NCBI GenBank assembly: GCA_016839025.1
Contig: JADLKK010000011.1
Location: 1 to 42,455, forward strand
Reading direction: 5' to 3'
Length of the DNA: 42,455 bases
Source of the DNA: Proteiniphilum sp.
GTDB lineage: Bacteria; Bacteroidota; Bacteroidia; Bacteroidales; Dysgonomonadaceae
A model generated the notes under the pieces. The model did no database searches. It had not been told where the DNA came from and was given only the letters and a program-made list of their open reading frames with translations. Below, one piece after another: positions 1 through 6,893 of the stretch. A program made the position numbers and the translations under genes. Every line of letters starts with the position of its first letter. The first letter of the stretch is position 1.

Positions 1-1236
1 TTTCAGATTGATACAGATGTTCTGACCTTTGGTAAAGTACGTGCCGGGTGGGGACGTGTCGGTAATGATGCCGGAACATATTATGTGAATGGTGCTTATC
101 TCCAGGATCCACCTTTTGCCGGGCAGCCAATTATGCTACTTCCGACAACCTCCTATGATCCGGAATTAAAACCTGAGTTTACTTCCGAGTTTGAGGCCGG
201 AACGGAACTGCAATTTTATAATGGGCGACTTGGACTTGATTTTACGTGGTATAACAGATCAACGACCAATCAGATTGCTCCTTTAAGCTTGCCTGCATCC
301 ACAGGTTCCAGGAGATACTATACGAACTTTGGTGAGTTGAACAACAAAGGTGTCGAAATTGGTCTTACCGTTGTTCCTATCGATTTGCAAAATTCTTTCA
401 GATGGCATATTTTCGGAACCTTTACCAAGAATGTAAGCAATGTCGTTTCTTTGATCGAAGGTATTGAACAGATTACGCTCGATACAGGATCAACTTCTGA
501 GCCACAACCAACCCTGAAACCTGGATATCCTTACGGATTTCTACGTGGTTCTGTGATTGCCCGCGATACAGATGGTACACCATTGATCAATCCGAATACA
601 GGAACCTTTATGGAGGCTTCCGAGCTTGGTGATCTGGGTGATCCTTATCCCGATTTTAAAACCGCAATTACGAATACATTCTCTTACAAAGGTGTTTCAT
701 TGAGTATGATGTTTGATGCAAGAGTGGGTGGTATTTTGATCTCTGGACCTGCATCAGATATGATGGGACGTGGTGTAACCAAAGATACGGAAGATCGTTT
801 AGGCACCAGGATTCTTTATGGAATTCTTGCTGATCCAGATAGCCATGAGCCAATCCTGGATGGAAGTGGTAACAGAATTTTCAATAACATCCAACTTAGT
901 GAGAATGATTTGTGGTTCTCTTCCGCCAGTACATCTCCTACATTTGCAATGAACAGTGTTGCTGAATTTCAGGCTTTTGATGCAACCGTGTTCCGGTTAA
1001 GTGAAATCGCTTTAGGATATGATCTCCCCAAAAAACTACTCAGGGACACATTTATTGGATCTGTCAACCTTTCCGTGATTGCAAGAAACTTATGGTACTT
1101 TGCACCAGGTTTCCCGAAATATACCAATTATGATCCGGGTTCAAATGCATTCGGCAGTGGTAACGTACAGGGGATTGATCGTGAAAGTGCTCCTACTACG
1201 AGGAGAATTGGTTTTAATGTTAAGATGACATTCTGA
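1..1236 (+). CDS. SusC/RagA-type TonB-dependent outer-membrane transporter, C-terminal part
   Basis: The reading frame is open from base 1, so the N-terminus (signal peptide, carboxypeptidase-like domain, plug) lies outside the window and 411 residues remain. What is visible is the C-terminal half of a 22-strand beta-barrel: a segment reading KVRAGWGRVGNDAG, alternating aromatic/polar strands, and a final strand ending in MTF with the terminal aromatic residue typical of outer-membrane barrels. SusC proteins import oligomers, glycans or peptides across the outer membrane with energy from TonB-ExbBD. It is followed 25 bases later by a SusD-like gene, the usual partner that caps the barrel. An internal ATG at 85 is not the true start. 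Substrate cannot be read from this fragment. The region is visibly AT-richer than the genes after 7 kb. Confidence 0.95.
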   Translation, partial: FQIDTDVLTFGKVRAGWGRVGNDAGTYYVNGAYLQDPPFAGQPIMLLPTTSYDPELKPEFTSEFEAGTELQFYNGRLGLDFTWYNRSTTNQIAPLSLPASTGSRRYYTNFGELNNKGVEIGLTVVPIDLQNSFRWHIFGTFTKNVSNVVSLIEGIEQITLDTGSTSEPQPTLKPGYPYGFLRGSVIARDTDGTPLINPNTGTFMEASELGDLGDPYPDFKTAITNTFSYKGVSLSMMFDARVGGILISGPASDMMGRGVTKDTEDRLGTRILYGILADPDSHEPILDGSGNRIFNNIQLSENDLWFSSASTSPTFAMNSVAEFQAFDATVFRLSEIALGYDLPKKLLRDTFIGSVNLSVIARNLWYFAPGFPKYTNYDPGSNAFGSGNVQGIDRESAPTTRRIGFNVKMTF

Positions 1237-1261
1237 TAAGGAGAATATAACAATAACAAAT

Positions 1262-2923
1262 ATGAAAAATATAATAAGAATATTACAGGTCTTAGCTGTT
1301 GTAGTTACCTTGAATGGTTGTACAAAAGACTACCTCGATATAAACAAAGACCCTAACAGCCCGACAGTTCCTGAGTTGAACAAGCTTCTTCCCGGAAGTG
1401 AATTGTATATGGTTGAGGCACTTGGGCAAGGAGACTTTATTGGAGACAATCTCTCATCTTATGTGCACCAACTCGTTTCCCGTGAGGTGCAAAATTATGG
1501 TATGGGTACACAAGCAAATAACCCCTACAATACCTGGAATTATTTGTACACTTATGTTTTAAAGGATTTTGATGCAATAATTGAATCTGCTGAACCGGAA
1601 GGCAATCTAATTTATGCAGGTATTGCAAAAACATTGAAAGCATACACTTTCTCCGTAATGGTGGATTTATGGGGTGATATACCATTTTCTGAATTTAATC
1701 TTGAAGAAGTGTTAGCTCCTAAACCAGATACTAGTAAAGATATCTATAATGCTCTGATAGAATTGCTTGAAAGTGGAAGGGCTGATTTGCAAAATGCCGA
1801 AGCTGAAAATCTTCTGAGACCAGGATCTGATGATTTCTTTTATGCTGGTGACAAAGGGAAGTGGGTGAAATTGAATAATACAATTACCTTAAAGCTCCTT
1901 TTGCAAACTCGCAAAGCAAAATCAGATATTACTGACTGGCAAAGTAAGCTGAACGCATTGATAAGTGGTAATAATTTCATAGGTGTTGAGGAAGATTTCC
2001 AATTCTGGTATAAAACAGAAACTTCGCCAAGAGATATGCGTCATCCTGCATTAAGTAATTATAGCGGGCAGACAACACATTTTATAAGTCCCTATTTTTA
2101 TGAAACAATGAATGGGGACACTTATAATACGACTGATAATCCATTCGCCAATATTGAGGATCCACGTATCCCTTACTATTTTGTAAATCAGCTGAAAACT
2201 GGTCAGGCATCTGAGAGCCCCCACGAATATAGGAATGGCAATTTCATGTCAATTTTCTTTGCTTCAAATGGACCTAACTCTGCAGGTAGTAACGATAAAT
2301 CGCTCACAAAACTGGGGATTTATCTGAATGGAGGCAAATATGACGACGGTCAAGGAGGCGCTGTTTCTGTTCTGGATACATATGGTGAAGCCCCTCATAA
2401 GCTGATTACCTATGCTTCCCTTAAGTTTATGCTCGCGGAGTTGACACTCGCAGGTGAGGTCAGTGGCGATGCCAAGAGTTTATTAAAAGAAGGAATAGAA
2501 GCTTCCATTGCACATGTCAATTCCGTGGCGACAAAACAATCAGAAGTACCCACTATTTCGGATACTGATAGGAATGATTTTGTGAATCAGATTCTTTCAA
2601 GATATGATGCTGCAGATGCCAATGGGAAAATGCGGATAGTAATGACACAAAAATGGATTGCCAACATTTTTAATCCAGTTGAGTCTTATAATGATCACAG
2701 ACGCACTGGTTTCCCCATTTTCTTTGATCCTGCAAAAACGCAAGACCCCGGAAATGGAGTCAATCCTGTTGAAGCTGAACGTTCACCCAAGAGAGTCCCA
2801 CTTACCAATATCGCATCATTCCCAAGGTCTCTCTATTATCCAACCAGTTCGGAAACCGAATTGAATCCTAATATGGCTCAGAAGACCAATTTGTCCACTC
2901 CGTTTGTTTTTTGGGATAAATAA
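1262..2923 (+). CDS. SusD/RagB-family lipoprotein (SusD-like_2 type)
   Basis: A 553-residue surface lipoprotein. The N-terminus has a basic start, a hydrophobic stretch and a lipobox LNGC with the lipidated cysteine at residue 20, followed by DYLDINKDPNSPT, a sequence typical of the SusD-like_2 branch. The helical TPR-like core continues to the end, and the length is normal. SusD proteins sit on the SusC barrel as a lid and capture substrate at the cell surface. The ATG at 1262 is preceded by AAGGAG at 1238-1243, rather far upstream, as is common in Bacteroidota, where Shine-Dalgarno use is weak. It lies between the SusC gene and a third lipoprotein gene in a tight operon (gaps of 25 and 21 bases). 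The ligand is unknown: no glycoside hydrolase, peptidase or other degradative gene is in view. Confidence 0.95.
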   Translation: MKNIIRILQVLAVVVTLNGCTKDYLDINKDPNSPTVPELNKLLPGSELYMVEALGQGDFIGDNLSSYVHQLVSREVQNYGMGTQANNPYNTWNYLYTYVLKDFDAIIESAEPEGNLIYAGIAKTLKAYTFSVMVDLWGDIPFSEFNLEEVLAPKPDTSKDIYNALIELLESGRADLQNAEAENLLRPGSDDFFYAGDKGKWVKLNNTITLKLLLQTRKAKSDITDWQSKLNALISGNNFIGVEEDFQFWYKTETSPRDMRHPALSNYSGQTTHFISPYFYETMNGDTYNTTDNPFANIEDPRIPYYFVNQLKTGQASESPHEYRNGNFMSIFFASNGPNSAGSNDKSLTKLGIYLNGGKYDDGQGGAVSVLDTYGEAPHKLITYASLKFMLAELTLAGEVSGDAKSLLKEGIEASIAHVNSVATKQSEVPTISDTDRNDFVNQILSRYDAADANGKMRIVMTQKWIANIFNPVESYNDHRRTGFPIFFDPAKTQDPGNGVNPVEAERSPKRVPLTNIASFPRSLYYPTSSETELNPNMAQKTNLSTPFVFWDK

Positions 2924-2944
2924 TAATTAAAATTAGCATACAAT

Positions 2945-3898
2945 ATGAAAAAAATATTTTTAGCATTTATCTCCCTCTCCCTGTTACTTGTCTTGCAGAG
3001 TTGTGAGAAAGAACTACCCTATCCAATAGAAGATGTGGAAAGAGGTGTAGTAATCGATATTGTCCGTATTCCCGGTACTGATGGATTGTTGTCAGACGGT
3101 CTTACGACAGGTGATTACAGAGTTAAACTTACGATTCCTGAGACACAGGGTGATTATTCCTTCATGAAGCATGCTCAACTTTTAGCTGTATTGGAAGATG
3201 GGGAAGGTAATTCAAAATCAGCTGTGGTTGCTGATAACATCACTGAATTTCCTAATGAGATGCAAATCAATATTGCTGACGTCTACAGCAAACTCGGTTT
3301 AAGTGCACCCTCACTCGGAGAAACACTTTATTTGACAACCAATGTGGTATTGGAAGATGGTAACGTTATTCCTGGGTGGACCAAGCAGATTGGTTTCAAT
3401 AATAAGGCCTTTGCGGGCTGGCAAGTTGGTGGTCGTGCCTATTCCTATAATGTGCGCTATGCGGTGGCTTGTGGTTGGGACCAAGATCCCAATACTGGCA
3501 GCTTTATCGGTCAGTTTACCATGGAGGAAACTACACCTTACGGGAACGACAGTTACCAAGTGACTCTTTCCCACAATCCAGACTTGCCCGATGCCGCAGA
3601 TATTCCTGCAGGTGTCACCCCGGAAAGCCTATATGGAATTGATATATCACCCATTTCGCCAAACATCTGGGTTCCTGCTTATGATGTAGTTACAGTATGG
3701 ATTAATGCAGAGGATTTGTCGCTTATCATACCCAATCAAGACACGGGCGATAAGTACAGTACTGGCGATGCAATTTTATGGTACAATTTCAGAAATGCGT
3801 CAGTGAACACATGTGCACGCACGATTGAATTTACTGTTAATCCGTATATTCCAGGTGTAGGTGGATGGGGTGCATTTACATTTAAAATTCATCCGTAG
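2945..3898 (+). CDS. Lipoprotein of unknown function, third gene of the Sus-like operon
   Basis: A 317-residue protein with a lipoprotein signal (MKKIF start, hydrophobic core, lipobox LQSC with cysteine 20). The mature part is rich in beta-strand-like stretches, Gly, Asn and Asp, with no catalytic motif that I recognise. By position, directly after susD and before the operon terminator, it is expected to be a surface-exposed accessory binding protein comparable in role to SusE/SusF; that is inference from context, not homology. The start codon is the first ATG, 21 bases after the susD stop, and gives a complete signal peptide. Confidence 0.85.
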   Translation: MKKIFLAFISLSLLLVLQSCEKELPYPIEDVERGVVIDIVRIPGTDGLLSDGLTTGDYRVKLTIPETQGDYSFMKHAQLLAVLEDGEGNSKSAVVADNITEFPNEMQINIADVYSKLGLSAPSLGETLYLTTNVVLEDGNVIPGWTKQIGFNNKAFAGWQVGGRAYSYNVRYAVACGWDQDPNTGSFIGQFTMEETTPYGNDSYQVTLSHNPDLPDAADIPAGVTPESLYGIDISPISPNIWVPAYDVVTVWINAEDLSLIIPNQDTGDKYSTGDAILWYNFRNASVNTCARTIEFTVNPYIPGVGGWGAFTFKIHP

Positions 3899-3922
3899 TA
3901 TAAGAATATTGAGATTATTTTT

Positions 3923-3956
3923 AAGGGCTGTCTCCGTAAATGAGATAGCCCTTTTT
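3923..3956 (+). terminator. Rho-independent terminator of the Sus-like operon
   Basis: A 12-bp stem, AAGGGCTGTCTC / GAGATAGCCCTT (one G-U pair), with a 7-base loop CGTAAAT, followed by a short T run. It starts 24 bases after the stop codon of the third operon gene and before the promoter of the next gene, so it ends the SusCD transcript. Confidence 0.88.
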
Positions 3957-4001
3957 GGCACACCTATGAGACATCAGTTTCTTTTATCAGATTTTTTCTT
4001 G

Positions 4002-4009
4002 TACATTTG
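4002..4009 (+). promoter_or_regulatory. Candidate Bacteroidota -7 promoter box TACATTTG
   Basis: TACATTTG fits the Bacteroidota primary-sigma -7 consensus TAnnTTTG. A weak -33 candidate (TTTC, 3978-3981) lies 20 bases upstream. Transcription would start near 4016, ahead of the ATG at 4034. The in-frame TTG at 4007 falls inside this box, which argues against using it as the start codon. Confidence 0.5.
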
Positions 4010-4033
4010 TCGCTCATCATTGAAACACGCGCA

Positions 4034-5707
4034 ATGCGAAGTAATTTCTTCCCCTTTATTCTCTTGCTGTTGTTGTTCGTTGTGGGTGCATGCAACAACA
4101 GACAGGACAAGGAGCTGGTAGCCAGTTTGATGCAATGGGACAACTTTCTTGACAGTTTCCCTCATCTGGTTGTGGACAGCCTGAAAACCATTGACCGGGA
4201 GAAACTCTCGCGTGGAGGAAAAGCCTACTATGACCTGCTGAAGGTGATCTCTGATGACAAAACCTACGTGAACTTCACCAGTGACTCACTCATCAACTCA
4301 GTGAGTGATTATTATCGTTCGCATGAACCGAGGGAAAGAAATTTCATTCGTTCACTGGCCTATCAGGGTATTGTCCGTACCCGAATGGGGGTGAAAGACA
4401 GCACGGTATACGAGCCGCTGAGAGAGGCCGACCAGCTCATTCAAACCAGCCTCGTTCCCGATCCTTCCCTGGGTTATCTGATCAACTATTTTTTGGGAAA
4501 CATACACTACAACAACAGAAACTACGACTCGGCCGAGAGCTATTTTCTCCGTACACTCAACTTTGCACACCAGGAAAAGGATTCCATTCATCTCTTCGAT
4601 ACCTACCTGGCACTCTATTGGAACGAGATGCAACAAAGAGATTTTGAACAGGGCAAATCATATTTGGATTCCATCTCGTTTTTCTACAATCGTCTGCCAG
4701 GGAAAAATTATTTTATCCTCAATGCCCAGTCAATTTACTATGACATAACTGGTGAACCGGAAAAAGCCCTGGACAGGGAAAAAGCAAAACTTACACTCTA
4801 TAATGACCAAGATGAGAATATTGAGCTTTCAAGAGTATACTTCAATATATCAAATAGTTACGCGGGGTTGGAGCAACTGGATAGCGCGATGCTCTATGCA
4901 CAGATGGCTATTGACTTGATAGAGGACGAAACGTACAGACAGAATTATCTCTATTACCTGAATGTGGCCAATATTGCGGAGAAGAAAGGCGATTTCTCCC
5001 TGTCGAACAATTACCTGAGAAAAGCAATTGACTTTTTTGATCAATCGGTCATGGATCGGCTCGATACCCAGATCGTGGAACTGGAGAAGAAATATGACCT
5101 GACGGAAGCCGAAAACGAAGCCTTGAGGGTACGTGAACAGAATGCCAGAATTATCATTGCAGCCCTGTTGCTGGTAATCATTTTGATTTTTGTCTTAATG
5201 TCGGCACTCAGGGTAAGAAGAAAAGCCCAATGGAAGTTGCTTCAGGCCGAACACAGGATGGAGCAGCAGGAACTGGAGGCCTCAATCATGAACGAAGAGG
5301 CGGCTAAGCGCAAATGGTTGCTACAACTCTACAGCAATATCTCCGATCGTTTGACTTTTTTACAGGGTGAATTCGAGCAACTCTCGCAACGCTACATCTC
5401 TTCCAGCCCAAAAGTGCACAAGGAGATGCAACAGATTCTGAGAAATGCCAACAGTGACCTGCGTGGCCTGGCAAAGACATTTACCCCGGATGATGCCACT
5501 TTTTTTGCCTATACCCGGGTGAAGGATGATGGAGAAATATTCAATACCAACGAAAGACTACTGTTGATGCTCCTGGCATGTAATGCCGATAACCGGCAAC
5601 TGGCTACTTTTATGAATACTACCGTGGAGAGTATTCGTGTGAGAAAGTCCCAGCTAAAGCGAAAAATTGCGGAAAATGGGATAGAAACCTTCCTTTTTCA
5701 GGAATAG
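4034..5707 (+). CDS. Lipidated TPR-transmembrane-HTH protein, candidate membrane-bound regulator
   Basis: A 557-residue protein. I start it at the ATG at 4034, because this gives MRSNFFPF plus a hydrophobic run and a lipobox VGAC; the frame is open to a TTG at 4007, but that lies in the promoter box. Order of parts: lipoprotein signal; TPR-like helical repeats over roughly residues 130-340; a heptad-rich stretch; one transmembrane helix at about 373-393 (IIIAALLLVIILIFVLMSAL) followed by the positive cluster RVRRK; a second coiled-coil stretch; and a C-terminal LuxR-like helix-turn-helix at about 500-550 with NRQLATFMNTTVESIRVRKS. The layout predicts a periplasmic TPR sensor and a cytosolic DNA-binding end. 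The family is Bacteroidota-restricted as far as I know. It follows the Sus-like operon and may regulate it; that is inference. DNA binding is unproven. Confidence 0.8.
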   Translation: MRSNFFPFILLLLLFVVGACNNRQDKELVASLMQWDNFLDSFPHLVVDSLKTIDREKLSRGGKAYYDLLKVISDDKTYVNFTSDSLINSVSDYYRSHEPRERNFIRSLAYQGIVRTRMGVKDSTVYEPLREADQLIQTSLVPDPSLGYLINYFLGNIHYNNRNYDSAESYFLRTLNFAHQEKDSIHLFDTYLALYWNEMQQRDFEQGKSYLDSISFFYNRLPGKNYFILNAQSIYYDITGEPEKALDREKAKLTLYNDQDENIELSRVYFNISNSYAGLEQLDSAMLYAQMAIDLIEDETYRQNYLYYLNVANIAEKKGDFSLSNNYLRKAIDFFDQSVMDRLDTQIVELEKKYDLTEAENEALRVREQNARIIIAALLLVIILIFVLMSALRVRRKAQWKLLQAEHRMEQQELEASIMNEEAAKRKWLLQLYSNISDRLTFLQGEFEQLSQRYISSSPKVHKEMQQILRNANSDLRGLAKTFTPDDATFFAYTRVKDDGEIFNTNERLLLMLLACNADNRQLATFMNTTVESIRVRKSQLKRKIAENGIETFLFQE

Positions 5708-5776
5708 CTGCCGTTAAAATGAAGTCTTCAACTGTCTGTAATACAGGCTTGTTGTTTGATTTCTGCCGTTAAAATG
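5708..5776 (+). repeat. Pair of identical 14-bp direct repeats CTGCCGTTAAAATG
   Basis: CTGCCGTTAAAATG occurs at 5708-5721, immediately after the stop codon of the TPR-HTH gene, and again at 5763-5776. The start-to-start distance is 55 bases. The second copy is 36 bases upstream of the candidate -7 box of the next gene. Between them is an 11-bp palindrome CTGTA-A-TACAG (5736-5746). The arrangement looks like a pair of regulator binding sites. Confidence 0.6.
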
Positions 5777-5787
5777 TCACAGCCGTG

Positions 5788-5819
5788 TTGTTTTGGGTGT
5801 CTTTCTATTGCTATATTTG
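5788..5819 (+). promoter_or_regulatory. Candidate promoter of the DUF3244-like/AraC pair
   Basis: The -7 box TATATTTG (5812-5819) matches TAnnTTTG exactly, and a TTG at 5788-5790 lies 21 bases upstream, within the usual spacing to the -33 element. The predicted start of transcription is near 5826, giving a leader of about 16-22 bases before the ATG. Confidence 0.6.
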
Positions 5820-5841
5820 TGTCACAAATTCATAATGAATA

Positions 5842-6300
5842 ATGCATATGAGAAAATTGGTGTTCGCATGGGTTATGGTCCTTTTTTGTGCCTCGTCGGT
5901 CTATCCGCTATCTCTTCAAAGTACCGCTCAGGTAAATGATAGAATCGAAGACAGGATTGAACTGGGAAGAGAAGGTGGTACTACCCGGGTAGCAGGGGTC
6001 AACAGCATCAGCAGTATGAGTATGCTCAGCATGACCGTAACTGAACCTGCAAGGGTGGAAGCGGTTATGATGGAAGATGCGATTGCAATCTCGGTGGAAA
6101 ATTACCGGGGAGGCGCCTGGATCGAGATAATCGGAACAGGTGGTTCCAAACAAAGTTATTTTGAGGTATTTGATATGGGTTTTGATGTGATCCATCTTTC
6201 CGGTTTGCGCGCTGGTACCTATACAATCCGTATCACACTCGGATCGGAAATCTTCACCGGATCATTCAACAAAGGACGATATGGGAGCAAAAAGTACTAA
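5842..6300 (+). CDS. Small secreted protein, DUF3244-like
   Basis: A 152-residue protein (150 if the second ATG at 5848 is used, which is the more natural signal-peptide start: MRKLVFAWVMVLF...). It has a Sec signal peptide ending near SVYPLS, with no lipobox cysteine at a suitable position. The mature part is about 125 residues: a low-complexity Ser/Met stretch around residues 55-65, then a compact beta-rich domain (AIAISVENYRGG, IEIIGTGG, GLRAGTYTIRITLGSEIFTGSF) resembling the DUF3244 family of small exported Bacteroidota proteins, which may adopt an Ig/FN3-like fold. Function unknown. The last 20 bases overlap the next gene, which encodes an AraC-type HTH protein, so the two are probably co-translated. 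Confidence 0.75.
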   Translation: MHMRKLVFAWVMVLFCASSVYPLSLQSTAQVNDRIEDRIELGREGGTTRVAGVNSISSMSMLSMTVTEPARVEAVMMEDAIAISVENYRGGAWIEIIGTGGSKQSYFEVFDMGFDVIHLSGLRAGTYTIRITLGSEIFTGSFNKGRYGSKKY

Positions 6301-6760
6301 ACGTAAGAAAGAGGGGGTTCGCGAATATCTCCTGACAGATGTGGCGGCCTGCACCTTTACCTTTACCGACGGTCTCAGAAGCAGGGTGCGGACCTCATCC
6401 GAGAATCAGATTGTACTGGTGAAACTGATTCCCCATACCTCGAAATCAAAGGTACTGGAAGATCGCGTCTTGAGACACTACTCCTCGGTCAATTCCATTG
6501 GTGAACTGGCAACCCTATGCGGTTACGACTGCCTGAGGACATTTACCCGCCACTTCAAGAAGAGTTTCAGCCAAACGCCATATCAGTGGCTGTTGGAGAG
6601 GAAAATGGAAGAGATCCGCTCCATGGTGGTCAGCTCTGATCTTTCCATTACCGAGATTGCGCGGATGTATGAATTCAAAAACGCCTCCCATCTGGTCAAT
6701 GCCTTCACCAAACGATACGGTATTTCACCACAGAAATGCAGGTTGTCCAACGCTATCTGA
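6281..6760 (+). CDS. Short AraC-type HTH transcriptional regulator
   Basis: A 159-residue protein. Residues from about 68 to 156 form an AraC/XylS double helix-turn-helix: first HTH around SIGELATLCGYDCLRTFTRHFKKSF, second around SITEIARMYEFKNASHLVNAFTKRYGISPQ, which contains the conserved family tail F-x-x-x-x-G-x-S-P. Ahead of it are only about 65 residues, too few for a cupin-type effector domain, so it is closer in layout to MarA/SoxS-size regulators, with a short N-terminal extension of unknown role. The start at 6281 has AAAGGA 4 bases upstream and overlaps the end of the preceding secreted-protein gene by 20 bases in a different frame, suggesting translational coupling. Candidate targets are the 14-bp repeats at 5708-5776, but nothing in the sequence proves it. 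Confidence 0.88.
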   Translation: MGAKSTKRKKEGVREYLLTDVAACTFTFTDGLRSRVRTSSENQIVLVKLIPHTSKSKVLEDRVLRHYSSVNSIGELATLCGYDCLRTFTRHFKKSFSQTPYQWLLERKMEEIRSMVVSSDLSITEIARMYEFKNASHLVNAFTKRYGISPQKCRLSNAI

Positions 6761-6805
6761 CTCTCTTTTTCATTCAATGAACGATCTACACAATCGTTGT
6801 TTATA

Positions 6806-6820
6806 GCAGGAGACTCCTGC
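6806..6820. repeat. 15-bp perfect palindrome GCAGGAG-A-CTCCTGC
   Basis: Two 7-base arms around a single A, between the AraC-type gene and the shared terminator. It could be an operator-like site or a small extra hairpin in the 3' end of the + transcript. Confidence 0.5.
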
Positions 6821-6839
6821 AATCGGCTCTGGTGAAATG

Positions 6840-6868
6840 AAAAGCGTCCCTGAAGAGGGGCGCTTTTT
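6840..6868 (+). terminator. Bidirectional terminator between the AraC-type gene and the phosphorylase gene
   Basis: Stem AAAAGCGTCCC / GGGGCGCTTTT (one wobble pair) with loop TGAAGA. Because the arms carry A and T runs it can act on both strands: it lies 79 bases after the AraC-type stop on the + strand and 25 bases after the phosphorylase stop on the - strand. Confidence 0.85.
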
Positions 6869-6893
6869 GCAAATGTGGTTCTCTCAAGTACAA

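Noticed and set aside
4007-4033. TTG start 9 codons upstream of the TPR-HTH gene
   Set aside because: It falls inside the likely -7 promoter box and would bury the lipoprotein signal behind a polar extension; the ATG at 4034 gives a standard signal.
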